Source: Hormiphora californensis (lineage: Eukaryota > Ctenophora > Tentaculata > Cydippida > Pleurobrachiidae). From it: a DNA stretch of 64,000 nucleotides. Position 1 is the first letter of the stretch. Each line of letters begins with the position of its first letter. The stretch spans positions 8,431,673-8,495,672 of the forward strand of contig CM035355.1 in the NCBI GenBank assembly GCA_020137815.1. The letters are read 5' to 3'. Shown here in pieces: positions 52,501 through 62,164 of the stretch. The notes beneath the pieces are model-generated. The model did no database searches and had not been told where the DNA came from. It worked only from the letters and a program-made list of their open reading frames with translations. The translations under genes and the position numbers were made by a program.

Positions 52501-55500
52501 GATGCAGCAGATGGAGAAGAGAAAGGTTGAACGGGAGCTTGAACTAGGTACATTCAGTTTATAGTATTCGGTGTTTAGTAGTCCTGTATTTGGTGTGTAG
52601 GTTGTCATGGTACCACTGTGTTGAATCTATAAAAGCAGTATATCGCGAGATATTATGTTTTCACGTTTTGTGTTTGAGGGTTTGGCTGGCAAGTTTATAA
52701 ACCCTTATATGACTATGTTTGGCTGACATTATGTTATGACCATTGACCGAATCCAATATATTCTGCAGAACTAGAGAGGAAGCGTAAAGCGGAGGCAAGA
52801 GCTAAAATCCCAAAAAAGATCCCGACAAAAGAGGCATCACCCACGAAGTCCATTGCTAAAGTACCCAAGATTTCTAAATCATCTTCAAGTAGTTATCAGA
52901 CTGGGGAGTCAGAGAAAAACAAGAGAAGAAAATTGGGCAGTTCTATTGTCAGTAAATCTAGTAAGTGATCGATGTTTCACACCCTGTTCACTGTTCAGTG
53001 TTCACTGTTCAGTTCAAAATGGGAGAGTCAAGAGAATTGAATCTCGACTCCCCCTTGAGCCGAGTCACCCCCACCCAACACGGCTCTATCCTTGCTATAA
53101 TATGACAGGTTATTTATAACTTTAACTTATATTTTCAGCCTCATCGTTTGATGATCTGATGAGGAAAGCCTCTGAGAATTCTGTGAAAGGTAGTTTTGGA
53201 GCGAACCTAAAGCGACCAGAGGATGCGTTACGGGAGAAGAAGAGAAAGGAGGCAGCTGAAAAGCGGTCAGAGCGATACACAGTGAGTAGCATTTCATTAT
53301 GGTTACCATGGTTACCACTTTTACAATTCTAGAATTTTATTTCTCATCACCCCGCCAGGTATCACCTGTTAAAATGGGACAGAAGCAGCCGTCTACTTTG
53401 GGTCAACCCCAGAAATCCCAGAAAGGACAACGACCTAAATCTGCACCATCTTCAGCAACTGCCTCAAAACATTGTTCTACCTCCTCCGCAAAGTTATCTT
53501 CATCCACCGCAAAGTTATCTTCCTCCACCGCAAAGTTATCTTCCTCCACCGCAAAGTTATCTTCCTCCACCGCAAAGTTATCTTCCTCCACCGCATCTTC
53601 AAATCAACAGAGATACCGGGATGGGGAAACCAGACATGATAGTCAGTCGAGGAAGCAGAAGAAACACCCATCTGAAAAAAATTTTTAGAATCAGTTTAAA
53701 AGAAAGGAGGAGGGGAGAGAAGAGAGAGAGGGAAAGGGAGGAAGGGGGGGAGAGAGGGGGGGAGAGAGGGAAGAGGGGGGAAAAAGGAGGGGGGGAAACC
53801 AATGGGGGAAGAGAGACCGGAAGAGTAGGGCCCCGAAGGGTCCCCCAAACCCGAAAAAAACACCCCCGAAACTTCAGGCCCGCCGGAAAACCCCGCGGGG
53901 AACCAAGGGTAACGGGGAAAGAAGGGATTGACATAAGAAAAAGACGAAGACCCCCAAACCGGGGGGCCCCCCCCCCCAAAGGGGGGGGGGAAAAACCAAA
54001 GGGGGGAAAGGGGGGGAAAGGACCCGGGGGGGGGGGGAAAGGGGAAAAAGGGGGAAAAAAACCCGGGCCCCCAAAAAAACCGGCCAACCCCCCAAAAAAC
54101 CGAAGAATCCAGAAAATCCTCGAAAATCCCCAAAAGCCAGAAGAGAACACCGAACCAGGAAGTACAAGAAAGAAAACGAATCACCTTAAGTTCTCCGATT
54201 TAAAAGATCGAGAGGAAAAGGGATAGTAGTAGGAGAGACAGATGACGAGGTTAGACATAGAGTAGAGAAGAAGACTCGAGAGACAGACAAGAGAGAGGGA
54301 AAAGAGAACCCAAAAGAGTGCGAGCTCAGCGACGGACAGAGATCGCAGAGAGAGGAGAGAGAAGAGGACAGAGAGAGGAGGGAGCGCAGATAGCAGTACA
54401 TTGCAAACAGACCTCCCAAACACTCACGGAGACGGACGAAAAGAATACAGAGAAGATTAGAGCGACTGTATCTGTGAAAAGAATATGAGACTCTAGCAGA
54501 ACATATCGAGAGATATGGCGGAAATACCGGCATGTATCAGACTTAACTTTGCACATATTCCCTATATACATGACAACTACCTCTAGCACAATATTCCTAA
54601 CGTAGTACCTGATCCTTCACTAAAGGATTTGTCTATACCTATTAACCTCGAACTCCATATTGTCAGAAAATTTCACATGACTTATTTGAGACCATTAAAG
54701 ATGCCATTTAATAGAGTGATTTCACAAATCCCCTAACGTATTTCATTGACAAGTGCCTAAGGTCACTGACTCTAGAAAAATACCCAATCTGGGCTAATTG
54801 CCATACTAGACCCACTTATAATTTCACAAAAAAAAGTTCCACCCAAACCCGTACATGGAGGACACATACGAGGATGATGGTTTTGTTGTAGGATGACGAT
54901 GAAGAATTCGATCACTCTCGTGAAATTAGGTGAGCACAAGACCTTGACTTGTTATGTTCCCTTTACCCTCCCGAAACACAGTCAGGCAAACCTTGACCCT
55001 GTTATTCTTATGGGAATCATCTAAAACCACCCTCTGGGAATCCTCAAGGAATCTATTTGGGTCTGTAACCCCCCCCCCCCCCCCCCACACACACAGGAAT
55101 TTGTTTGGGTACGACAAGAGAAAGTACCAGGATGAGGATGACGATTGTGCGGATATGGAGGCGGACTACAGAACCATCCAGAGAGAAGAGGCAAAGAGGT
55201 AACTTGGGGTCGAGTGAGATTATTTAGAAATTCAGAGAGAGAAGAGGTAATTGTGCCTCCCAGAAGCAGGGAATTGTAACCGAGGTAGAGTTAGTATAAC
55301 TTGGTTACAACACAAATCACAACAGAACTCACAACATAACCCCGTCACAAGTCACAACATAACTCACAACATAACCCCGTCACAAGTCACAACACAAATC
55401 ACAACATAACTCACAACATAACCACGTCACAAATCTCAACAGAACTCACAACATAACCACGTCACAAGTCACAACACAAATCACAACATTTAACTCACAA

Positions 55501-55680
55501 CATAACCCCGTCACAAATCACAACAGAACTCACAACATAACCCCGTCACAAATCACAACATAACCCCGTTCTTGCAGTGCCAAGATAGCTCTGAGGGAAG
55601 ACGCTGAAGAATACAAGAAGATTCTGTTGGAAGAGGAAATGGAACGGAAGAGAAAGATGAAGAAACTTAATAAGAGGTAG
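43922..55680 (+). CDS. SPTY2D1: SPT2 histone chaperone with a 34-unit repeat insert
   Basis: SPT2 binds histone H3-H4 tetramers and preserves nucleosomes during transcription. Exons: 43922-44081, 44159-44277, 44412-44658, 44765-44817, 45037-45168, 45273-45347, 45606-47051, 47422-47547, 47849-48040, 52445-52547, 52769-52960, 53139-53281, 53359-53688 (end uncertain), 54892-54929, 55097-55198, 55578-55680. Phases match wherever sequence is good. The start MDFEALMAQA and the following Arg/Lys/Glu coiled coil resemble animal SPT2. The diagnostic C-terminal SPT2 domain is clear: DDDEEFDHSREIR, NLFGYDKRKYQDEDDD, then SAKIALREDAEEYKKILLEE and KKLNKR. Exon 7 inserts 34 copies of SPKCTIQSEEQY-like units not known in other SPT2 proteins. 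Between 53689 and 54890 the sequence is poor, so at least one exon end is unresolved. Order and context show no operon-like links. Confidence 0.88.
44682..44733. repeat. (CT)n microsatellite in an SPT2 intron
   Basis: About 50 bases of CT, ending roughly 30 bases before the acceptor at 44764 and so extending its pyrimidine tract. Confidence 0.95.
45687..46910 (+). repeat. In-frame 36-bp repeat array in SPT2 exon 7
   Basis: Thirty-four consecutive 12-codon units with no stop and no frame loss. The types are SPKCTIQSEEQY, SPKCIVESEEQY and SPKCTVQSEEQY, with rare changes (IPKC, SEEHY, SAEQN, QTEEQY, final SEGQI). The opposite strand is also open, because the unit length is a multiple of three. 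Confidence 0.97.
48156..48209 (+). CDS. Possible alternative last exon of SPT2
   Basis: After exon 9 (ends 48040, phase 0), a good acceptor TTGTTCTCAG is followed in phase by 17 codons (SSYSPLSDIAQPLPDDD) and TGA. An AATAAA lies at about 48334. Using it would give an isoform without the C-terminal SPT2 histone-binding domain. It could also be chance. Confidence 0.45.
   Translation, partial: SSYSPLSDIAQPLPDDD
48345..49178 (-). CDS. Two-pass membrane protein resembling BK-channel beta subunits
   Basis: A single-exon, 277-codon frame on the opposite strand within the largest SPT2 intron. Topology: a short N-terminus, TM1 (FYIFAGGIISLVFSCLYIV), a Cys-rich extracellular loop of about 130 residues, TM2 (AVIGIAGPGILVLVGLGLAT), and a cytoplasmic tail. 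The loop contains CSCGSRCKASFPCLQ, close to the C-x-CG-x-x-C...PCLQ block of KCNMB proteins, followed by CTYKPGFCE. KCNMB proteins modulate Slo1 calcium-activated potassium channels. The tail has two PPxY motifs (RPPDYSDI, MPPSYEQAI), ligands for Nedd4-type WW domains. It ends in NHGNHS repeats encoded by the GGTTACCATGG minisatellite. The KCNMB assignment rests on loop pattern and topology only. A reverse-strand AATAAA lies near 48143. Confidence 0.7.
   Translation of the reverse strand: MSEGGHSSFYIFAGGIISLVFSCLYIVRPNLHGVPFKVGLCNLTEVVESGMGECSCGSRCKASFPCLQATGTFRSNNEGVWEGVFYQDYASLLTECTYKPGFCETSYNRNINIIDAYERNSLDTRMAMETEFICYGHEGRIYFTDNYSLEKAVIGIAGPGILVLVGLGLATCQPNSWLCILFTPCRAVYKNTCGRGGSSDETTTDTQGMEEEERPPDYSDICEEGFDREMPPSYEQAIRRAHSSDNHGNHSRDNHGNHSSDNHGNHSSDTDSRVATS
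49195..49345. repeat. Short direct repeats upstream of the KCNMB-like gene
   Basis: About five degenerate copies of AGAGTTTAGCAGGATATTCA / GTAATTTACAA, immediately upstream of its start, in what should be its promoter or 5' UTR. Confidence 0.7.
49469..49548. repeat. (GA)n microsatellite
   Basis: About 70 bases of pure GA, then GAGGAGAGAGAGGG. Frames of arginine/glutamate across it are artefacts. Confidence 0.95.
49549..50340. other. Low-complexity intronic stretch, no gene seen
   Basis: CT-rich sequence to about 49790, then ordinary sequence, then from about 50000 phrases resembling damaged copies of the next satellite (GGCTGGGTGCTAAATTTTAC, GGCTGGTGCTAAATTACTCC) mixed with CCCTTTTTCCC-type sequence. 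Consensus quality may be low here. Confidence 0.4.
50340..52436 (+). repeat. 34/36-bp satellite in the large SPT2 intron
   Basis: About 59 units of TGACTGGCTGGGTGCTAAAT + GTCACCTCCTAATA or + GTGTCACCTCCTAATA. The two length variants are interspersed. The array ends eight bases before the acceptor of exon 10 (AG at 52443-52444). Confidence 0.97.
53505..53595 (+). repeat. In-frame 21-bp repeats in SPT2 exon 13
   Basis: Five copies of GCAAAGTTATCTTCCTCCACC encode AKLSSST. They are a serine-rich, probably disordered segment. Confidence 0.9.
53689..54845. other. Low-quality block inside SPT2
   Basis: From about 53700 the sequence becomes runs of G, A and C (for example GGGGAAAAACCAAAGGGGGG) with expanded homopolymers, grading back to normal by about 54550. 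Long frames here on both strands have no credible protein content. One or more SPT2 coding pieces between exon 13 and 54892 are probably hidden or damaged. Confidence 0.75.
55290..55570 (+). repeat. Degenerate CACAACATAACCCCGTCACA minisatellite
   Basis: Irregular copies of ACTCACAACATAACCCCGTC + ACAAATCACAACA, filling the last SPT2 intron up to the acceptor at 55577. Confidence 0.92.
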
Positions 55681-56436
55681 GGAGATTTATCTGGCGCCAC
55701 TGCTATCTTGGGGACTGATCTACGAAATGAAAGACACTGGGTGTTTGCAATGGACAATTCTTTTAATATCGAGATATACACCTGGGATTTAGTAAGGATA
55801 CTTCCTCCATAATATCGAGATATATACATCAGGGATTTAGTAAGAATATACTCCCTCTACTTCTCTCTCCTGTAGAGAGAAGGGGGACTGAGGGAGACTC
55901 GGAGAAGATGGGAGGGTTTGCTGTCAGATCACTGCTATGTAGTGGAATACTGTTTCAGCAGCCCTCCTCCACCCCTCCTGAGATGTTTCCCTTATATACA
56001 CTGCAGTCAGATGTTCCCTGCACCTCTTTACTGCAGTGAGATGTTTCCCTGGTGCACCATGGTGGACTGACTGCCAAGCAGCCAACCCTTTATAAAAGGA
56101 TTGATTATCCCTTTTATAATTGCAAAATTAAAATATCTCTCTCCAAATATAGCGAATATCCTATTGGGTAACTCTATAGATCTCCTAAAACTCTCGCCAT
56201 ATAGGATTTGTGATTGTCTATCAATTCACAGTACAATTCTCGTGGCAGGGTTACCATGGTAACTTCTTTCTCGTTGCAGGGTTACCATGGTAACTCCTTT
56301 CTAAAACAGGGAAACATTATGGGGCATCATAGTGCGAGCAGAAAGAGTTTATTAAACACGAGTCAGGGAAATGATAATATGACAATACACGTTGTCATGG
56401 TTGTCATGGTAACAAGAAGTGCATGTTTTACAGATT
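55681..56436. other. 3' flank of SPT2 and convergent EF-hand gene
   Basis: No gene is seen. Two exact X-box palindromes GTTACCATGGTAAC occur at about 56250 and 56281. TATCGAGATATATAC is repeated at about 55769 and 55817. Confidence 0.45.
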
Positions 56437-59165
56437 TTATTGTTTTTTTAAGTAATCAATAAACTCATTTTGGTTAATCAAGCCGTCTCCGTTCTGATCC
56501 GCATTGACAATGAAATTATTTATCTCTTCCTCAGTCATGGTTGCGTTGAGAGAGTTGCACAATTCTCTAACTTCCTCTGCTGTTATCTCACCTGTGAAGA
56601 GAGAGAGGGGAATGGAAGATATATAGAGATGGAAGATAGAGAGAGATGGGAAATCAAGAGACGGAGAGGGAGAGAGGTGGATGCGTTAACCGGGGGTATA
56701 ACTGTGGGCATTATATACGTCTCAATGATGACGTGTGTGTATGACGTAATAACGATACTTGACAGATCTACTACTACCTATATGACCAATGAGCAATAGT
56801 TATAGTACTGTACTATTCATTACTCCACGTTAATACTGCAGCAGCCAGCAGTGCACCCTACCCCACGTCACTTCCTCACTTGTTGTAGCACACGTCATTA
56901 CTTGTTGAGGGCCGTTACTACAAGTCTACACCTGTGTGTGACGTCATCTTTCGTAACGGCCCAACTCAACAAGCACTCTAGTAGTAGTGATCTATTATTG
57001 TAAGGGGCAATATTACTTATACATTACTTATAGTCTGTTGTAACTAGTTGTAAATCAATCAATCTACAGTCTCATCCAGCAAGAAATACTACTACTACTT
57101 TAGTACAGCGAGGATGCTGATCTCTTTCAACTAATGATGTCCTGTCGTATCATGACAAAGTGCTTTTGAATAATGAATGACTGGCGAAATGAACTGTGGA
57201 CTATGGAAATGATTGATTACTTTTGGGTAGTATGATATGCATTTGAAGAAAGCTATATTGCTTTGCTTTCTCACTCAATGTATGCTCTCACTGTACGCCG
57301 TACAGTGTACGGCCTACGCACCGAAATTCAACATGGAAGCCGGAAGGGGTAAAAAAGAATGGTTAGAACTAAGAACAGAAAGGTAAAAAACACGGAATAT
57401 ATTTACCTGAACCGTCGGTGTCGAACTTCCTAAACACTTCCCTCAGATAGTTTTCATCCTTACTCTTTGTCTTCGGGACGTCCTTCTCTAGTTCCACTGA
57501 ATACTGGGATTGGAGGTAACCATGGTAACATGGGGGTAACCATGGTAACATGAGGCATGGGGGTAACCATGGTAACCATGGGAGTGGAGGTAAACATGGT
57601 AATATGGGGGTTAACCATGGTAACATGAGGCATGGGGGTAACCATGGTAACCATGGGAGTGGAGGTAAACATGGTAACATGGGGGTAACCATGGTAACAT
57701 GAGGCATGGGAGTAACCATGGTAACCATGGGAGTGGAGGTAAACATGGTAATATGGGGGTTAACCATGGTAACATGAGGCATGGGGGTAACCATGGTAAC
57801 CATGGGAGTGGAGGTAAACATGGTAATATGGGGGTTAACCATGGTAACATGGTCGGTGGGGGGTTGCCATGGTAACGATGAAGATTGAAGGTTACATGGA
57901 TGAAGATTGAAGGTTACATGGATGAAGATTGAAGGTTACATGGATGAAGATTGAAGGTTACATGGATGAAGATTGAAGGTTACATGGATGAAGATTGAAG
58001 GTTACATGGATGAAGATTGAAGGTTACATGGATGAAGATTGAAGGTTACATGGATGAAGATTGAAGGTTACATGGATGAAGATTGAAGGTTACATGGATG
58101 AAGATTGAAGGTTACATGGATGAAGATTGAAGGTTACATGGATGAAGATTGAAGGTTACATGGATGAAGATTGAAGGTTACATGGATGAAGATTGAAGGT
58201 TACATGGATGAAGATTGAAGGTTACATGGATGAAGATTGAAGGTTACATGGATGAAGATTGAAGGTTACATGGATGAAGATTGAAGGTTACATGGATGAA
58301 GATTGAAGGTTACATGGATGAAGATTGAAGGTTACATGGATGAAGATTGAAGGTTACATGGATGAAGATTGAAGGTTACATGGATGAAGATTGAAGGTTA
58401 CATGGATGAAGATTGAAGGTTACATGGATGAAGATTGAAGGTTACATGGATGAAGATTGAAGGTTACATGGATGAAGATTGAAGGTTACATGGATGAAGA
58501 TTGAAGGTTACATGGATGAAGATTGAAGGTTACATGGATGAAGATTGAAGGTTACATGGATGAAGATTGAAGGTTACATGGATGAAGATTGAAGGTTACA
58601 TGGATGAAGATTGAAGGTTACATGGATGAAGATTGAAGGTTACATGGATGAAGATTGAAGGTTACATGGATGAAGATTGAAGGTTACATGGATGAAGATT
58701 GAAGGTTACATGGATGAAGATTGAAGGTTACATGGATGAAGATTGAAGGTTACATGGATGAAGATTGAAGGTTACATGGATGAAGATTGAAGGTTACATG
58801 GATGAAGATTGAAGGTTACATGGATGAAGATTGAAGGTTACATGGATGAAGATTGAAGGTTACATGGATGAAGATTGAAGGTTACATGGATGAAGATTGA
58901 AGGTTACATGGATGAAGATTGAAGGTTACATGGAATAGCTGGTTTAGCGGGTGGAAACATGGATCGAGAAAGATGGAGAGAGAGATAGGGAAGCAGAGTA
59001 TGTCCAATCTAAATATAAGCTCTCCTGAGATCCTTTTTGACATCCAGTTCCACTAGTACCCCGAATTTTAATCTCTCTGCCTGGTTTTGCAGGGCGTGAG
59101 ACATGTCAAAATTGTCCCTGGTAGATCAAAATGAGAAAAGGCAGAGTGAGAGAGAGAGAGAGAGA

Positions 59166-59217
<52 letters not shown>

Positions 59218-60473
59218 CAGAGGGGTAGTCAGAGCAAGTTTCCTTGAAGAAGGAAAATAAAGGGGAGGATATCAGACAAAACTCAATTTGAGATGAAAGA
59301 TAAATTATCTTTGACCTCAAATAGTTCGATCTCTAGTTTTTACTGCCAGCACAATATATCGGACAGTTTTGTCGGACCTAATAACCTCATCAAAAAGGTA
59401 TACAAGAAGACTGGACGGGTGGTAACCATGTTACCAAAGAGGGTAACCATGTTAACAAGGAGGGTAACCATGTTAACAATGGGGTAACCATGGTAACAAG
59501 GAGGGTAACCATGGTAACAAGAGGGATAACCATGATAACAAGGATGTTAACTATGTTAAGAATGGGGTAACCATGGTGAAAAGGAGGGTAACCATGGTAA
59601 CAAGGGGTAACCATGGTAACAAGGGGGTAACTATGGTAACAAGGGGGTTATCATGGCAATAGGGGGGTAACCATGGTAATAAGGGGGTTGTACCTTGACA
59701 GGATCAAGTAGTCCAGATGTAAACACTTCCGTTACTATTTGGAGGAATAAACCAAGATCTAAAACTGATGCCTTATCATCGTACACTCTGATCAATCTCT
59801 TGCACACCTGATGATCAGTGGAATATAGGTACCGAGAGAATTATACCCTCTCTATAACCTAGAAAATGCCCCACCTCTCTGTCTCTCTATAAACCCCAAC
59901 AATGTCCCTCCATTTCACCTGTTGACTTGCCACAATGTTCATCTGCTTGAAGGCCTTGCTAAGCTGACTCGCTGTTATCTTCCCGTCCATATTGATATCA
60001 AACCTCTGAGAGAATTGTATGGGTTGTCTGGTGGTAACCATGGTAACAAGGAGGGTAACCATGGTGACAAGGAGGGTCACCATGGTCCATATTGATATCA
60101 AACCTCTGAGAGAATTGTTCATTGTATGGGGTATAAACTGATAATTCTTCATTTCCCTCTTTCTCTGGATTTAAAAGCATTGTGAGCTGCCATGAACCAT
60201 TGGCCTGACCTTGGTGACATATAGACACCTGGCGCGACCCCCGCACAGCTTAATCTTGGTCGCGCACGGTGTCTATGTCACCATTGTCATGGCATGTCAA
60301 TAGACAAAGCTAAACCAACTCTTGAATTGTACCTGGAAAAGATTTTCGAATTTCTCTATCTGTCTCTCAGAGAACAATCTCTCTGCGTCAGTATCATTCT
60401 CCATGATGAGGCGATCTGTGGGAGACTTGATCCTACTGAACCTACGCCCTGGGTCAACTGTGTATACCCACAT
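56437..60473 (-). CDS. Calmodulin-like EF-hand protein
   Basis: Five exons with agreeing phases: 60333-60473, 59919-60005, 59694-59807, 57407-57503, 56437-56591, about 198 aa. EF-hand 1 is FQRFDINMDGKITASQLSKA and EF-hand 3 is FRKFDTDGSGEITAEEVREL (split by the last intron). EF-hand 4 is NADQNGDGLINQNEF. All three have D-x-D/N-x-D/S-G loops with a glutamate or near-equivalent. EF-hand 2 (VYDDKASVLDLGLFLQIV) is degenerate and unlikely to bind calcium. The protein is therefore a calcium sensor of calmodulin/troponin-C type, and its targets cannot be inferred. The start at 60473 (MWVYTVDPG) may be an in-frame ATG within a longer first exon. The stop codon overlaps an AATAAA. A further open stretch at about 59035-59117 does not fit the phases, so I left it out. 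Confidence 0.82.
57515..57866 (-). repeat. X-box-rich minisatellite in the EF-hand gene
   Basis: Units of GGGGGTAACCATGGTAACAT + GAGGCATG and CATGGGAGTGGAGGTAAACA alternate. They contain GTAACCATGGTAAC repeatedly, which satisfies the GTNRCC-N-RGYAAC consensus. Frames of leucine/proline across it are artefacts. Confidence 0.93.
57877..58932. repeat. Homogeneous 22-bp satellite, 48 units
   Basis: Forty-eight copies of GATGAAGATTGAAGGTTACAT + G with no variant that I can see. It lies in the intron between EF-hand gene exons 3 and 4. Confidence 0.97.
59148..59216. repeat. (GA)n microsatellite
   Basis: About 65 bases of GA with single T and G interruptions, in the same EF-hand intron. Confidence 0.95.
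59414..59690. repeat. GGTAACCATGGTAACAAGG minisatellite
   Basis: About 14 degenerate ~20-bp units, many with the exact GTAACCATGGTAAC X-box form. It ends four bases before the 3' end (donor) of EF-hand gene exon 3. Confidence 0.92.
60086..60117 (-). repeat. Duplicated acceptor and first bases of EF-hand exon 2
   Basis: GTCCATATTGATATCAAACC + TCTGAGAGAATTG is an exact second copy of 59986-60018, carrying the acceptor TTCTCTCAG and the codons RFDINMD. It lies upstream in the intron, so it offers a decoy acceptor. Confidence 0.9.
60212..60283. repeat. Imperfect inverted repeat
   Basis: TGGTGACATATAGACACC and GGTGTCTATGTCACCA, plus inner GGCGCGACC / GGTCGCGC, fold into a ~70-nt hairpin with a short loop. 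It lies in the first intron of the EF-hand gene. Confidence 0.75.
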
Positions 60474-61058
60474 GATAAGACAGGTTACACAGTCAATTGA
60501 GGAACTTTACACAGGATTTACAGAGAGGTGGGTCTGATATACAACAAGTAGTATGTGTGAGGGTATGTTAGTGGTAGCGGGAAGTATAATAGGCCTCATG
60601 GAGTGCAGCCCAAATTGTACTAATTGTACTAATTGTACTAATTTACTGATTGTACTAATTGTACTAATTGATGTACTAATCGTGCTACTGGGTCTATTGC
60701 AACTATAGATCCTCTCCCGCAAAACACCCTAAGTTTTGTACCACTACAAAGCCTAACACCCAGAGATAGAAACCCAGTGTTGGCCAACACAGGGCTGTCA
60801 GGCCAATTACAGATACAGGGTGGCCCAACAAATGTGTGTTTGAAGGAGACAAGTAAAGGCAGGATTCATATTGGGTAAATCTCGAAATAAACAGGTTATA
60901 TAGTACACACTGAATACACAAATTGGTGGCAAAGACATAGAATGAATCTGATATAATGGTTCTTCCTCAAAGACTTTCAATCTTGTTTCTCTGCCTCTTC
61001 TTCTCTCGCTCTGGTCTCTCCCCCTTCATAGGGGCTAGCTCCCTCATCACGTGTCAAG

Positions 61059-61101
<43 letters not shown>

Positions 61102-61128
61102 ACCTACACAAAGTGTACAAGACAATGT
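60474..61128. other. Intergenic region with small repeats
   Basis: It contains ATTGTACTA repeats at about 60612-60680 and a (CT)n run at 61058-61099. It lies between the EF-hand start and the 3' end of the RGS-PX gene. I see no gene. Confidence 0.4.
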
Positions 61129-62140
61129 TTATTTGTGTTGTGGCATGGTGGAAGGACCGGCCGGTGGTTGCTGGCTGCTGAGTCCCGCTGTGCTTGCAAC
61201 AGACTCGTGAATACTGGAGGCGAGGTGGGTCGGGGTAGCGTGGAACTTCTCCCGGCTACTACTGGCCTTATTCACCTTGTTCTGGAGGAAGGAGTCAAAG
61301 TCCAGGAAAGTGTTCATCTCATATGACTGAGTGATGTGATCCGACAGGTCCAACAGACTCTCCATGTACACAGACAAATCCTTCATCTTCCTTTTAGCGT
61401 TTCTCTCATTCTCTCCCCTCAACATCCCTCTGTGGGAGCTGGGGGAACTTCTCTTTAGGGAACTTGTTGCACAACGCCCTGTGATTCTCTACAAACTCAT
61501 CGAATGTTTTGTAAATGTAGATCTTTTCACAGTCCACTTGGCACTCCATCTCATACTTGTAGAACTTCCTGGTCTCCTCATAACACTTCCTGTACCCACT
61601 TACCCTGATCTGGATACAGATGGCGGTCTTTGTTATGGGAGGTTTGTCCCTGATGGGGTCTGCATACCTGCTCTTAACAAAGAATGGTACAACCTCCTTG
61701 TTGATGTATCTCTCTACATAGCTGTGGGCTGAGGCCATGACCTCCTTAGAGATCCCCTGAGATTTCTGGAGTTGTTTGAAGAATGTTTTAGGGAGGGCCT
61801 TGGAGGGAATCTGCACGTGATATTCAGTGTTTGTGTCGAGATACTTTGTTAGGATTTTAACGTTCCGAAACTGATGTCCCCTAGACAAGGGGTCAGTCTT
61901 CAGAGAATACTCAATATTCAGCCAAAACAATAGTTCATTAATGAAGGATGATTTGATGCAGTACTGTACAAAGTGTTCCATGGCCCTCTCATTTTGAGAT
62001 ATCTCCACCAGGGTGACTGTATCAGCCACAGTTGACTCCACAGATTTGTCTGACCTGGCTGATTTGGGCCCCCCACTAATAACACTTGTGACGTCATCTG
62101 TCACCAGCAGATCTTTCTCTGAAGTCTGTCCAGACATAAC
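61129..62140 (-). CDS. RGS + PX domain protein of sorting-nexin type, with a frame break
   Basis: The reading frame begins at an acceptor (CTTCCAG, exon edge 62140) or at ATG 62137 (MSGQTSEKDL). Residues ~55-170 are an RGS domain: ERAMEHFVQYCIKSSFINEL, LFWLNIEYSLKT, and SAHSYVERYINKEVVPFFVK near the end. RGS domains accelerate G-alpha GTP hydrolysis. A PX domain follows: ITKTAICIQIRVSGYRKCYE, then YIYKTFDEFVENHRALCNKF and FPQLPQR. PX domains bind phosphoinositides on endosomes. RGS followed by PX is the order in SNX13/14/25. The frame shifts by one base at about 61406-61430; the next frame completes the PX helix (NAKRKMKDLSVYMESLLDL) and ends QPPAGPSTMPQHK. AATAAA overlaps the stop. Upstream sequence is unreadable, so any PXA or earlier domain is unknown. 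Confidence 0.78.
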
Positions 62141-62164
62141 CTGGAAGTTGATTAGGGCCACTCC

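Noticed and set aside
53599-54226. Long Gly/Lys or Phe/Pro frames
   Set aside because: They lie in low-quality homopolymer-rich sequence and show no domain or normal composition.
57369-57850. Leucine/proline/tryptophan frames on the minus strand
   Set aside because: They arise from the GGTAACCATGG minisatellite; only the exon at 57407-57503 is coding.
59035-59117. Possible extra exon of the EF-hand gene (DNFDMSHALQNQAERLKFG)
   Set aside because: It has an acceptor-like CTACCAG but no phase that joins exons 3 and 4; direct joining of those exons keeps frame and gives a normal EF-hand order.
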